A DNA stretch of 64,000 bases from MGBC120314 sp051877855 (GCA_051877855.1 JBJEJH010000052.1:1-64000); one strand, 5' to 3'; counted from the first letter of the stretch, positions 26,519-35,537 are shown. Numbers and translations are program-made. The notes: generated by a model from the sequence alone, not told the origin.

Positions 26519-26583
26519 AATTCATAAAATAAGAATTTATCTAATTAAGCAAGCTTATTATCTAAATTCTTATTTTATGAATT
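26519..26583. repeat. 21-bp perfect inverted repeat
   Basis: AATTCATAAAATAAGAATTTA at 26519-26539 pairs exactly with 26563-26583 around a 23-base loop. There is no T-tract on the minus strand, so it is not a standard terminator of the pheS leader. Confidence 0.8.
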
Positions 26584-26606
26584 GTGATGGCTCGTTGCTT
26601 ACGCGC

Positions 26607-26911
26607 AAAAAAGTCCCTTAACTTTCGTTAAGGGACGGAGTTTCTAACTTCGCGGTACCACCCTAATTCCTGCATCACTACAGGCACTTGTTGTCATGCG
26701 TTTCGTGCACCACACGGTATGCCTAATGAAATGTCAGACAAATAAATATTGTCAACCAACATTTAATATCTAATAATCATTCGTTCAACATACAGCTCCG
26801 GTGGGAACTTCATTCATTACCGTAACCTAAGAACGCTTCCAGCCCATGGCATTCTCTCTCTGACAGGAATAATAATGACCTACTATGCACCTTCATAGCC
26901 TTAAAAAACTA
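26607..26911 (-). ncRNA. T-box leader, phenylalanine type
   Basis: On the minus strand the highly conserved T-box AGGGTGGTACCGCG lies at 26651-26664. A terminator follows (GTCCCTTAAC/GTTAAGGGAC, 26613-26636) with six T residues. The 5' part has an AGAGAGAG K-turn-like segment. A likely specifier TTC (Phe) lies at 26805-26807 within GAAGTTCCCACC. Uncharged tRNA-Phe would stabilise the antiterminator and allow pheS transcription. The specifier position is inferred from the usual context; the T-box itself is certain. Confidence 0.93.
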
Positions 26912-26917
26912 AACCCT

Positions 26918-26945
26918 ATTGTAACATAAATGAAGAATTTGTCAA
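26918..26945 (-). promoter_or_regulatory. promoter of the T-box/pheST operon
   Basis: TTGACA (26940-26945 on the minus strand), a 16-base spacer and TACAAT (26918-26923). From here to the nth start (27164) I see only AT-rich sequence with no clear feature. Confidence 0.7.
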
Positions 26946-27163
26946 CTATTATCCACAAGTAATCGCCTATTATATTGCTAATTCGATAGCGTTTCTTATG
27001 TTTTTATTTCTTTTCATTTTCCCTTCTTTCCTTTTTCACCCACTTTTATATCGTTTTCTTTTATGTTATGATAGATATGATATAAGCATCATATGTCTGT
27101 CTTTTTTGATACTTATATAAAAATGCATTGGTTTTACACTATTTATATTACAAAGGTGATTAT

Positions 27164-27796
27164 ATGCGAAAGAAAGATTTAGCTATTGAAGTTGTTCAAA
27201 GATTAAAAGATGCTTATCCTGACACCGAGTGCACTCTCGATTACGATGAAGCATGGAAGTTGCTTGTCAGCGTGCGTCTTGCAGCACAATGCACGGATGC
27301 TCGTGTGAATGTGGTGGTAATTGGTTTATTTGAAAAGTATCCAAGTATCGAATCACTTGCCAACGCCGATGTTAACGATATTGAAGCCATTGTTAAGCCC
27401 TGTGGTCTTGGCCGCAGTAAAGCACGTGATATCAGTGCCTGCATGAAAATGCTTCACGAACAATTCCACGATAAGGTTCCGGACACCATGGAAGAACTTC
27501 TCTCACTGCCGGGTGTCGGAAGGAAAAGTGCCAATCTTATCATGGGAGATATCTATGGAAAACCGGCGATTGTTACCGATACTCACTGCATTCGTCTTTC
27601 CAATCGTATTGGACTTGTCACAAATCAAAAGGATCCTAAAAAGGTTGAGATGGAATTATGGAAAATCATTCCACCGGAAGAATCAAATCAATTCTGTCAC
27701 CGCTTAGTTGACCACGGTCGTGCTGTTTGTACCGCAAGAACAGCTCCTTCCTGTGAGCAATGTGTATTAAATGATATCTGTAAGAAAAAGATATAA
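27164..27796 (+). CDS. nth: endonuclease III
   Basis: A 210-residue DNA glycosylase/AP lyase that removes oxidised pyrimidines. It has the helix-hairpin-helix LPGVGRKSANLIMG with catalytic Lys near residue 118, and TDTHCIRLSNR with the catalytic Asp near residue 135. The C-terminal [4Fe-4S] Cys set is CTARTAPSC-EQC-VLNDIC, with seven residues between the first two Cys instead of the more usual six. The start at 27164 is set by AAAGGTGAT just upstream; an ATG twelve codons earlier lacks a site. It is the only rightward gene between 18494 and 57844. Confidence 0.95.
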   Translation: MRKKDLAIEVVQRLKDAYPDTECTLDYDEAWKLLVSVRLAAQCTDARVNVVVIGLFEKYPSIESLANADVNDIEAIVKPCGLGRSKARDISACMKMLHEQFHDKVPDTMEELLSLPGVGRKSANLIMGDIYGKPAIVTDTHCIRLSNRIGLVTNQKDPKKVEMELWKIIPPEESNQFCHRLVDHGRAVCTARTAPSCEQCVLNDICKKKI

Positions 27797-27851
27797 AATG
27801 TTTTAAACCTGTATTTTACCAGCAACATGCTTATAAGCAAATACATCCAAT

Positions 27852-28415
27852 CTATAATTTTTTTGATAATACTTTTTTACGAATGTAGCTAAAAGTATAC
27901 TCCTCTCCGTGTTTTGCCAACATCACCAATAAACGATATAACAGTTTTTCTGCGTCTTCGTGAATCACATAATGTCCGCGGCCTTTTAGAAAATACTCTA
28001 AAGGGTCGCTTTCTTTATATTCCTCACCGCGATAGATTTTGCTTGCTGCAACACGATCACAAAACATCTCAACAACGTAACATTTTGGCATCGGCATTCC
28101 CTTAAGAATTACCGAATCATCTCCATTTCCCGGATAATCAATCCAATATTCAAAATGATGTTTATTACGTCCCTTATGATGTAACCAGGCAGGTGAACAC
28201 CCTTCTGCCTCACGCTGCGCATTGTTTGGACTGCGATAACCTTGATAATACTTTACTCCGGCAAAGAATTCTGCCGGTGAATATTTCGACATATCGTGTA
28301 ATAATCCCTGTCGGTATAGTCCCGCCTTAAAGCAATGCTTCATCACTAAAATTTTATGTTTTGTAATGGTCATAAAATGACCTTTGAGTCGTTCTATATA
28401 ACTTAACATGTTCAT
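27852..28415 (-). CDS. DUF5662-like protein
   Basis: A 187-residue protein with His-rich motifs: LLHDMSKYSPAEF near residue 40, WLHHKGRNKHHFEYW near 80, and later EMFCDR and SLEYFLKGRGH-like segments. This matches a family often named DUF5662 that is frequent in Firmicutes and phages. Its HD-like His/Asp pattern suggests metal binding, but no activity is known to me. The start is uncertain: ATG 28415 has only a weak GAAAGAG upstream, and TTG 28433 or ATG 28409 are possible. It lies about 30 bases after the next gene on the same strand. Confidence 0.65.
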   Translation of the reverse strand: MNMLSYIERLKGHFMTITKHKILVMKHCFKAGLYRQGLLHDMSKYSPAEFFAGVKYYQGYRSPNNAQREAEGCSPAWLHHKGRNKHHFEYWIDYPGNGDDSVILKGMPMPKCYVVEMFCDRVAASKIYRGEEYKESDPLEYFLKGRGHYVIHEDAEKLLYRLLVMLAKHGEEYTFSYIRKKVLSKKL

Positions 28416-28443
28416 ACGTAAAATCTCTTTCAAATTACTTTTT

Positions 28444-28866
28444 TCACACTCGTTTCACATATTCTTCCACCTTTTGAGGTGTATCTAACCTTAATGCAAT
28501 CACCGTTTTAAGAATCATATATTGAATTACCTGTTTGAGGATTTCCTCTTCAAAACGCCCTTTCATACTCTCCGGATATGGCGAAACCAAAAAATGTAGC
28601 TCGAACCGGTTCTCCTTTCTTGAAATAAGCGCACTCACATAAAGTTTATTCATCAAAGCTACAATAATATCCTCATCCGTAATTTCCACATCGACTTCAT
28701 ATGCCTTTGAACGGAATCGATACTTACCATTACATTCAATAAATTCTTTGTCCGCAATCTCACCAATCGAATAACCCCTGACATGATTAGCCAATGAAAC
28801 CATAAAATTCGCTTCCATCTCATTTTCAATAATGTATTTTACAATATCGCCTGGTGTATAACCCAT
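28444..28866 (-). CDS. conserved hypothetical protein, 140 residues
   Basis: Not recognised. It is a soluble, mixed alpha/beta-looking protein without signal or membrane segment. The N-terminal part (GDIVKYIIENEMEANFMVSLANHVRGYSIGEI, described only) may be helical; the middle is strand-rich. The ribosome binding site GAGG lies eight bases before the ATG. It probably forms a two-gene unit with the DUF5662-like gene. Confidence 0.6.
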   Translation of the reverse strand: MGYTPGDIVKYIIENEMEANFMVSLANHVRGYSIGEIADKEFIECNGKYRFRSKAYEVDVEITDEDIIVALMNKLYVSALISRKENRFELHFLVSPYPESMKGRFEEEILKQVIQYMILKTVIALRLDTPQKVEEYVKRV

Positions 28867-28913
28867 TCCCTTTTCCTCTTTTCATATATCATCGTATTGT
28901 TTATTCTTTTTAA

Positions 28914-28965
28914 GTGTTTGCGAATCCATTAAGATTACATTCATAATAAGGTTGTGTATCATATT
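28914..28965. repeat. truncated copy of the palindromic repeat family
   Basis: Starts GTGTTTGCGAA and continues with ATTACAT and GTTGTGTATCATATTC, matching the outer 50 bases of the element at 55660-55852. The hairpin core is missing. It lies 48 bases upstream of the 140-residue protein gene. Confidence 0.5.
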
Positions 28966-28966
28966 C

Positions 28967-29000
28967 AAAAATCCCCAAAGAGCAGCAACACTCTCTGGGG
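28967..29000 (-). terminator. glyA terminator
   Basis: On the minus strand, CCCCAGAGAG and CTCTTTGGGG (28973-29000) form a 10-bp stem with one mismatch, followed by ATTTTTG. It lies 38 bases past the glyA stop. Confidence 0.8.
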
Positions 29001-29037
29001 AATCATTTACTTATGTAGACTTTGTCACCACTATAAA

Positions 29038-30276
29038 TTAGTATAATGGATGCTTGTCTGTCAAGGACTTAACAATTTCTGTCGCCTTAGCACCATTCTT
29101 CTCAATATCATCAACTGCAAGAGAAATAGCTTCTGCAACGAGATCCATTTCCGATGGCATAAATCCTCTTGTTGTAATTGCTGCTGTACCAAGACGAATA
29201 CCGCTTGTTACGAATGGCTTAGCAGGATCGTTCGGAATTGCATTCTTGTTACATGTAATGTTAACCGAATCCAGAAGTTTCTCAACTTCCTTACCGGTCT
29301 TGCCCTTGCTAAGAAGGTTCACCAGCATTAAGTGATTATCGGTACCACCGGATACAAGATCGAATCCTCTGCTTGTAAGTCCTGTTGCAAGTGCCTGCGC
29401 ATTGTCAATAATATTCTGTGCATATACCTTAAAGCTTGGATCTAATGCTTCCTTGAAACATACCGCTTTACCGGCGATCACGTGCATCAAAGGACCACCC
29501 TGAATACCCGGGAATACAGCCTTATTGAAGTTGTACTTCTCATTTGCCTCTGCGGTAGCCATAATCATTCCGCCTCTTGGTCCGCGAAGTGTCTTATGGG
29601 TTGTTGTTGTTACAACATCGGCATAAGGAACCGGGCTCTGATGAAGACCGGCAGCAACAAGACCGGCGATATGAGCAATATCTACCATGAGAACAGCTCC
29701 AACCTTGTCTGCAACTTCCCTAAATCTCTTGAAATCAATTGCTCTTGCGTATGCAGATGCACCGGCAACGATCATCTTAGGCTTGCACTCTACCGCAATT
29801 CTCTCTAATTCATCGTAATCGATGAATCCATCATCATTAACACCATAAGGAACAATGTTAAAATATGAACCGGAGAAGTTCACCGGTGAACCGTGTGACA
29901 AATGTCCGCCATGTGCAAGGTTCATACCCATAATCGTATCGCCCGGCTTACATACTGCAAAGAATACAGCCATGTTTGCCTGTGCACCGGAGTGTGGCTG
30001 TACGTTAACATACTCACATCCAAATAACTGCTTTGCTCTTTCACGTGCAAGATCTTCTACAACGTCAACATACTCGCATCCACCATAGTAACGCTTTCCA
30101 GGATAACCCTCTGCGTACTTATTGGTTAATGGGCTGCCCATTGCGGCCATAACGGCCTTACTTACGAAGTTCTCAGAAGCAATAAGCTCGATATGGCTTC
30201 TCTGACGACCTAACTCGTCATTCATAGCTGCTGCAACTTCCGGATCAAATCCTTGGATTTCATCAAAAGAATACAT
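29038..30276 (-). CDS. glyA: serine hydroxymethyltransferase
   Basis: A 412-residue PLP enzyme that interconverts serine and glycine with tetrahydrofolate. Motifs are SENFVSKAVMAAMGSPLTNKYAEGYPGKRYYGG in the N-terminal part (described in pieces), VQPHSGAQANMAV, and the PLP-Lys region VVTTTTHKTLRGPRGG near residue 225. The start at 30276 has GGAGG seven bases upstream; an in-frame ATG ten codons earlier lacks one. It is monocistronic, with an extended -10 (TGG-TATAAT, 30320-30325) and its own terminator. Confidence 0.97.
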   Translation of the reverse strand: MYSFDEIQGFDPEVAAAMNDELGRQRSHIELIASENFVSKAVMAAMGSPLTNKYAEGYPGKRYYGGCEYVDVVEDLARERAKQLFGCEYVNVQPHSGAQANMAVFFAVCKPGDTIMGMNLAHGGHLSHGSPVNFSGSYFNIVPYGVNDDGFIDYDELERIAVECKPKMIVAGASAYARAIDFKRFREVADKVGAVLMVDIAHIAGLVAAGLHQSPVPYADVVTTTTHKTLRGPRGGMIMATAEANEKYNFNKAVFPGIQGGPLMHVIAGKAVCFKEALDPSFKVYAQNIIDNAQALATGLTSRGFDLVSGGTDNHLMLVNLLSKGKTGKEVEKLLDSVNITCNKNAIPNDPAKPFVTSGIRLGTAAITTRGFMPSEMDLVAEAISLAVDDIEKNGAKATEIVKSLTDKHPLY

Positions 30277-30319
30277 ATTATACCTCCAAATTTCATAATA
30301 AAACAAAAAACATAAGGCT

Positions 30320-30328
30320 ATTATACCA
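30320..30328 (-). promoter_or_regulatory. extended -10 promoter of glyA
   Basis: TGG-TATAAT on the minus strand, about 45 bases before the glyA ATG. No good -35 is visible, which is usual for extended -10 promoters. Confidence 0.5.
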
Positions 30329-30433
30329 TAGCTTTATGTTTCTTGTTATATATTTTTTTATTTTTTTGTATAAAATTTCAAAAACATCGTACTATTTTCC
30401 CGAAAAACTTTTTAAACTTACTCCGGTCCGAGG

Positions 30434-32917
30434 TTACTCAATCTTAAATGTACTGATGGTGTCAAGCAAATGTTCTGCCGTTGATGATAATTCCGTTGCC
30501 TCATCACTCAACTCCTCCACTGCCTGTAACTGCTTTTCTGAAGTTGCTGTAATTTCCTCAACCGTGGCTGCATTCTCCTCAGACACAGCAGAAATACTCT
30601 GAATAGAAACCAGAGTTATATTCTTAGCACTTTCAATATCCTCCATACCAAGCTGGATACTTCCGATATTATTGACAAGACCACCCACCTGATCTTCAAT
30701 CCGGTTAAATACACTAACTGTATTCCTCAAGGATTCGCTCTGGGATTCAACGATCTCCTCAGCCCGATGTGCTATCGTAACCGTTTCCTTAGTCTTTTGT
30801 TCAATATCATCTACAATGAGCTTGATCTGATTAGCAGACTGTGAAGACTGCTCTGCCAGTTTGCGAATCTCATCCGCCACAACCGCGAATCCTCGGCCTG
30901 CCTCACCGGCTCTCGCCGCTTCGATGGAAGCATTCAGCGAAAGAAGATTGGTCTGATCTGCAATTTCGTTAATTGCATCAATGATAGAACCGATCTGCTT
31001 AGAAGCCTGATCCATAGATTCAATTCCGGTAATAATATCTGTAGTTACCTGAACCGTATCTCTTGCTTTCTCGTTTAACTCATCGATGGAAGTAAGTCCC
31101 TCCTTAACAACATCCTTTGCCTGTTGTGTTGCCGCAGACATCTTTTCGGTATTATCCGCAACCATGGAAATCTTTTCTGCAAGAACATCCATCTGTCGGA
31201 TACAATCATCCGAATCGGACGCCTGCTGGATAATACCCTGTTCCATACCGGTTATGGCATCGGTAATATTCCTTGATGCATCCAGTAAAATCTGTGCATT
31301 ACCGGTTACACTTTCCGCACTGCCACTAACATCTCTCGAAATATCCGCAGACTGTTCAATCATATTCTTGGTCTTTTCAATCATATTGTTAATACTGCCT
31401 GCAAGAACACGGAATTCATCTTTTCTGCGAACCTTTACCTGCGTAGTAAGGTCACCCTGTGCAACATCATTTAATTTCTTCATAATTACATGGATGGATG
31501 TATCGATTCCAAGAGAAAGAACACCACCGATTCCAATGGCAATGATTGCCGCCAAAATTACAACAATAATCGTTACCACAAGGATCTTCGATGCCTGTGC
31601 AGTAATGATGGACGCCGGCACAAGCGCACATACAACGAAACCGGAATCCAGCTTCGAATATAAGAATAATTCTTTTCCATCATTTACATATGTATAACCA
31701 TCATTCGTCTCTGTATCTGCGATAACCTCATCCAAAAATGCATTTCCGACGAAATAATTCTCGCCATCTTCAGAATTATTGATTTCTCCGCCATCCGGTG
31801 CAATCAAAGCAACCACGCTTCCCTCGCCAAGATCAAGATTCATAATTGGCTCCTGAATCATTTTCTTGTTAATATCCAGAATCAGATAACCACAAGGCTT
31901 GGTGGAATTCGAATAGAACTGTCTTTCCAACGATACGCCGTAATTACCTGAAACATTCTGATCCAGACACGGCCTGCTGGTCACCCACTGTAACCTATTC
32001 TCATCAATGGACTTAGCCTCATCCGAACCTGCGAAAACATCATACATCTTCTCTTCCGTTACTTTACTGGTGAAGATTGCTTTACCGTAGTCACACATTA
32101 CATAAATATTATCAATCATAGCATTACTGATTGTTATGGCCTGATAATATTTACTAATGGTGTTGTAAACATTCGCCTCATTGGTAATGTCTGCCTTATA
32201 CATCTTCGAATAATAATTCTTAGCTTCTGCATTGCTGATCATTTCCTTACTGCTGGTTTCCAGACTGGTAAACATCAAACGATAGTAATCCGCAGTCTTT
32301 ACAATCGTCGAGGAGGTTGCTACCTCATAATTCTCAATAATTGCCTTCGAAGCAGTCTGATAAGAAACCACACCAAGAGCGATGATCAGAAGCAGCGGAA
32401 TAATGAATCCACCAATCAACCGGAACTTAATACTGTTAATCTGCTTTACCTTAAACTCCTTGCGGGCTTCTAACACATCTTCCTTAAGTTCTTCTGCCTC
32501 AGCGATAACATTTTCTGCATTTTCACGGAAGGACTGTACACTGTTCTCGATATTGTCTCTGATCTCCTGTGCAGTATCCTGTAAACGATCCTGCAGTGAA
32601 TCCGTTCCGTTGTCCTGTGGTCCAGCCTCCGCAGAAGAATCGATCGTTTCATCCACGAAAGAGTCTAAGGATATTTCTTCCTCAACGACATCGGATGATG
32701 TATTCGAATCCTCATCATGGAATATGTTCTCTTCTGTAACCTCATCATCGGATACGTTTTCTTCTGTATCCCAACCATCCGGATACATCTGTTCCTGAAA
32801 AGTGACATTTTCTTCCCCGATAATCTCATTCACTGCATTGTCCTGATTTTCCACTGTATCAACATCATTCATTTTTTCATCCTGCGTCTCTACCGAAATT
32901 TCATTTTTATCTTCCAA
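30434..32917 (-). CDS. methyl-accepting chemotaxis protein with long acidic N-terminus
   Basis: An 827-residue chemoreceptor. The first 165 residues are cytoplasmic and very acidic (Glu/Asp-rich to about 100, then a predicted coiled coil 105-160), before the first membrane helix at about 166-186. An extracellular Cache-like sensor domain follows (about 190-445), then the second membrane helix (about 446-468), HAMP, and the signalling hairpin with EAARAGEAGRGFAVVADEIR near residue 670. Ordinary receptors begin directly with the membrane helix, so the N-terminal extension is unusual. The start is TTG with AAGGAG ten bases upstream; an ATG 15 codons later is possible. The ligand is unknown. Confidence 0.9.
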   Translation of the reverse strand: MEDKNEISVETQDEKMNDVDTVENQDNAVNEIIGEENVTFQEQMYPDGWDTEENVSDDEVTEENIFHDEDSNTSSDVVEEEISLDSFVDETIDSSAEAGPQDNGTDSLQDRLQDTAQEIRDNIENSVQSFRENAENVIAEAEELKEDVLEARKEFKVKQINSIKFRLIGGFIIPLLLIIALGVVSYQTASKAIIENYEVATSSTIVKTADYYRLMFTSLETSSKEMISNAEAKNYYSKMYKADITNEANVYNTISKYYQAITISNAMIDNIYVMCDYGKAIFTSKVTEEKMYDVFAGSDEAKSIDENRLQWVTSRPCLDQNVSGNYGVSLERQFYSNSTKPCGYLILDINKKMIQEPIMNLDLGEGSVVALIAPDGGEINNSEDGENYFVGNAFLDEVIADTETNDGYTYVNDGKELFLYSKLDSGFVVCALVPASIITAQASKILVVTIIVVILAAIIAIGIGGVLSLGIDTSIHVIMKKLNDVAQGDLTTQVKVRRKDEFRVLAGSINNMIEKTKNMIEQSADISRDVSGSAESVTGNAQILLDASRNITDAITGMEQGIIQQASDSDDCIRQMDVLAEKISMVADNTEKMSAATQQAKDVVKEGLTSIDELNEKARDTVQVTTDIITGIESMDQASKQIGSIIDAINEIADQTNLLSLNASIEAARAGEAGRGFAVVADEIRKLAEQSSQSANQIKLIVDDIEQKTKETVTIAHRAEEIVESQSESLRNTVSVFNRIEDQVGGLVNNIGSIQLGMEDIESAKNITLVSIQSISAVSEENAATVEEITATSEKQLQAVEELSDEATELSSTAEHLLDTISTFKIE

Positions 32918-32955
32918 ATGTATCCATCTCCTTTTCCCCCAATCTATTTGTTAAT

Positions 32956-32985
32956 ATTTTACCATATTTTCCTATATTTCAGCAA
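32956..32985 (-). promoter_or_regulatory. promoter of the chemoreceptor gene
   Basis: TTGCTG (32980-32985), an 18-base spacer and TAAAAT (32956-32961) with a TGG extension, on the minus strand. Confidence 0.5.
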
Positions 32986-32987
32986 CA

Positions 32988-33037
32988 GAAAAAGTGCCAA
33001 AACAAAAATATTTCACATAATTTTTGTTTCAGCACTT
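32988..33037 (-). terminator. aspS terminator
   Basis: On the minus strand, a long AT-rich stem AAGTGC-GAAACAAAAAT paired with ATTTTTGTTT-GGCACTT (32992-33037), followed by T residues. It lies about 60 bases past the aspS stop. Confidence 0.75.
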
Positions 33038-33100
33038 CATCCTGATTTTATTGCGTTTGTTCACTGCCTCCCGGATCAAAATCCCGGCAAACCCGAGGCA

Positions 33101-34912
33101 TTATTCCTGCGTCTCATTTTTCTCCGGCTCATTTACAAGAATGTCAATGGACAATTCCTTAAGCTGCTTTTCCTCTACCACATTCGGTGCTTCCGTCAAC
33201 AGGCAGGATGCATCCTTTACCTTCGGGAATGCGATAACATCACGAATACTATCACATTTTGCCATAAGCATAACCAGACGATCCAGACCATACGCAAGTC
33301 CTGCGTGAGGTGGTACACCATACTTAAATGCATCCAGAAGGAACCCGAACTTCTCCTTCGTTGCTTCCTCGGTAAGACCCAAAGCCTTAAACATTCTCTC
33401 CTGTACATCCGCCTGATGGATTCTCACACTACCACCACCGATTTCCGTACCATTTAATACAATATCATAAGCCTTGGCACGTACTGCACCCGGATTGGTC
33501 TCTAACAGTTCAAGATCTTCATCCATCGGCATGGTAAACGGATGATGCATTGCAACAAAACGTTCTTCCTCATCCGACCACTCGAACTGAGGGAACTCTG
33601 TTACCCACAAGAAACGATATTCATTTTTATCAAGAAGGCCCTTCTGTCCTGCAAGTTCAAGACGAAGTGCGCCAAGCACATTCCATACAATCTTATTGCG
33701 GTCTGCGGCAAAAAGGAGAAGATCTCCCGGTTTACCATCCAGCGCCTTAACGATAGCATCTAACTCTTCCTCCGTCATAAACTTGGCAAAGGAGGACTTA
33801 TAGGAACCGTCTTCTGCGATTGCAAGGTACGCAAGACCCTTTGCACCGTAACCCTTTGCAAAATCTACTAAAGCATCAATCTTCTTACGTGGCATATCAC
33901 CCATTCCATCGGCGTTGATACCACGAACCGAACCACCATTTTCGATTGCTCCGGTAAATACACTGAATCCACAATCCTTAACAATCTGTGTAATATCCTT
34001 TAATTCCATTCCAAAACGAAGATCCGGCTTGTCTGAACCAAAACGGTCCATAGCTTCCTGCCATGTCATTCTCTGAATCGGAAGCGGTACTTCCACGCCG
34101 AGAACTTCCTTGAACAGGTGTGCCAGAAGTCTTTCATTTACATCAATAACATCATCCACATCAACGAAAGATAACTCCATATCGATCTGCGTAAATTCCG
34201 GCTGACGATCTGCCCTGAGATCCTCATCACGGAAACATCTTGCAATCTGCATATAGCGGTCATATCCGGAGCACATCAGCATCTGCTTAAAGAGCTGTGG
34301 TGACTGTGGTAGTGCATAGAACTTACCCGGGTGTACACGGCTTGGCACAAGATAATCGCGGGCACCCTCCGGTGTACTCTTTGTCAGCATCGGTGTCTCG
34401 ATTTCAAGAAAACCTTCCGCCGCAAGAAATGCTCTTGTCAGCGTAGCTACCTTACTTCTCATAATAATATTAGACTGAAGATCCGGTCTTCGAAGATCCA
34501 GGCAACGATACTTGAGACGAAGTTCTTCCTTGGTATTAATATTCTCCTCAATCGGAAACGGAGGTGTCTGGGACTCTGAGAGCACACGAATGCTCTTTGC
34601 AATCACTTCGATTTCACCCGTAACAAGGGTTTCATTCACTGCACCGCTTCTTTCTTCCACCTTACCGGTAACGGCAACAACGAATTCTCTGCCAAGCTTT
34701 GCAGCCTTCTCAAATCCTTCACTGCCAATCTTATCTTCCTCAAAAATAATCTGTAAAATTCCGGAACGGTCTCTAAGATCTAAGAAGATAATTCCTCCCT
34801 TGTTACGATTCTTGGCAACCCATCCCATCACGGTTACTTCTCTGCCAATATCTGCCTTAGAAAGTTCTGCACACCGGCATGTTCTCTTTAAGCCCTTCAT
34901 TGACTCTGCCAT
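33101..34912 (-). CDS. aspS: aspartyl-tRNA synthetase
   Basis: A 603-residue bacterial-type class II synthetase. It has an N-terminal OB-fold anticodon-binding domain (VMGWVAKNRNKGGIIFLDLRDRSG in parts), motif 2 with FRDEDLRADRQPEFTQIDME, a GAD insertion domain (about 290-410), and motif 3 in AGLAYGLDRLVMLM. The start is the ATG at 34912, with AGGAGG nine bases upstream. It lies 14 bases after the HD-GYP gene and probably shares the promoter at 35582-35610. In many Clostridia hisS precedes aspS; here it does not. Confidence 0.97.
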   Translation of the reverse strand: MAESMKGLKRTCRCAELSKADIGREVTVMGWVAKNRNKGGIIFLDLRDRSGILQIIFEEDKIGSEGFEKAAKLGREFVVAVTGKVEERSGAVNETLVTGEIEVIAKSIRVLSESQTPPFPIEENINTKEELRLKYRCLDLRRPDLQSNIIMRSKVATLTRAFLAAEGFLEIETPMLTKSTPEGARDYLVPSRVHPGKFYALPQSPQLFKQMLMCSGYDRYMQIARCFRDEDLRADRQPEFTQIDMELSFVDVDDVIDVNERLLAHLFKEVLGVEVPLPIQRMTWQEAMDRFGSDKPDLRFGMELKDITQIVKDCGFSVFTGAIENGGSVRGINADGMGDMPRKKIDALVDFAKGYGAKGLAYLAIAEDGSYKSSFAKFMTEEELDAIVKALDGKPGDLLLFAADRNKIVWNVLGALRLELAGQKGLLDKNEYRFLWVTEFPQFEWSDEEERFVAMHHPFTMPMDEDLELLETNPGAVRAKAYDIVLNGTEIGGGSVRIHQADVQERMFKALGLTEEATKEKFGFLLDAFKYGVPPHAGLAYGLDRLVMLMAKCDSIRDVIAFPKVKDASCLLTEAPNVVEEKQLKELSIDILVNEPEKNETQE

Positions 34913-34925
34913 TTTTCATTTCCTC

Positions 34926-35537
34926 CTACATGTCACAATTAATTAAATTCTCTATTCCATCAAAAATCAAACTGCTGTTCTGAATGGTTTCAAGAGTTGA
35001 ATCCTCATGAATCACCCGTTGAAAAGCAATAAAGACTTCCATGTCATAATTCTTCACTTCATCGATCATGATTTCCACGGCACTTTCGATGGAGAACGCC
35101 TTACGATATGGTCGGTCCGAGATCAATGCAGCAAATGCATCTGCTACCTTCAATACTCGGGCTCCCAAAGGAATATCCTCCCCTTTAAGATTATCCGGAT
35201 ATCCGGAACCATCGTAACACTCATGATGATGCAGCACGATATTCAATACATTTGTAGAAAAACCATAATGCTTTAAAATATCGAAACTCAGTTTGGAATG
35301 CATACGCATGTATTTCATTTCTTCCACCGCCATGGAGCCTTCATGACGTCCGTAAAGGTATCTCGTCAGCTCCAGCTTGCCGATATCATGAACAAATCCT
35401 GCCAATGCCATATCATAGGCAGCCTTTTCATCAATATTCATTTCCATGGCAATCAGATAAGTCAGGTTACTTACCACAATCCCGTGATTCAATCCACTTT
35501 TCAAATCGCTTAAAATCGTGCTATCCAAATACCTCAT
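34926..35537 (-). CDS. stand-alone HD-GYP domain protein
   Basis: A 203-residue protein that is almost only an HD-GYP domain. Metal-binding motifs are VHDIGK near residue 48, HHHECYDGSGYP near residue 102, and KVADAFAALISDRPYR. Such proteins degrade cyclic di-GMP or related dinucleotides. No sensor domain is attached, so control must come from expression or a partner. It has a strong promoter and leads directly into aspS, an unusual link between second-messenger turnover and tRNA charging. Confidence 0.85.
   Translation of the reverse strand: MRYLDSTILSDLKSGLNHGIVVSNLTYLIAMEMNIDEKAAYDMALAGFVHDIGKLELTRYLYGRHEGSMAVEEMKYMRMHSKLSFDILKHYGFSTNVLNIVLHHHECYDGSGYPDNLKGEDIPLGARVLKVADAFAALISDRPYRKAFSIESAVEIMIDEVKNYDMEVFIAFQRVIHEDSTLETIQNSSLIFDGIENLINCDM

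Larger units (their letters stand above)
26339..26583. repeat. palindromic repeat element C in the pheS leader
   Basis: The element begins with GGCATTTGCGAA, like the ends of elements at 54680 and 55852. It contains TTTTCGTGATACGGTTGCACC, close to TTTCGTGGCACGTTTGCAC in those elements. Inside are two copies of a 49-bp unit with a 60-bp period (26405-26453 and 26465-26513), each holding the palindrome ATCTATAACAC-TTC-GTGTTATAGAT. A perfect 21-bp inverted repeat follows (26519-26539 with 26563-26583). It lies between the T-box terminator and pheS, so it is transcribed only when the T-box reads through. No coding capacity was seen. Confidence 0.75.

Noticed and set aside
31086..31697. 203-codon rightward frame
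   Set aside because: Antisense shadow of the chemoreceptor signalling domain.
32717..33457. 246-codon rightward frame
   Set aside because: It spans the chemoreceptor start, the aspS terminator and the aspS end in antisense; no domain or ribosome binding site.
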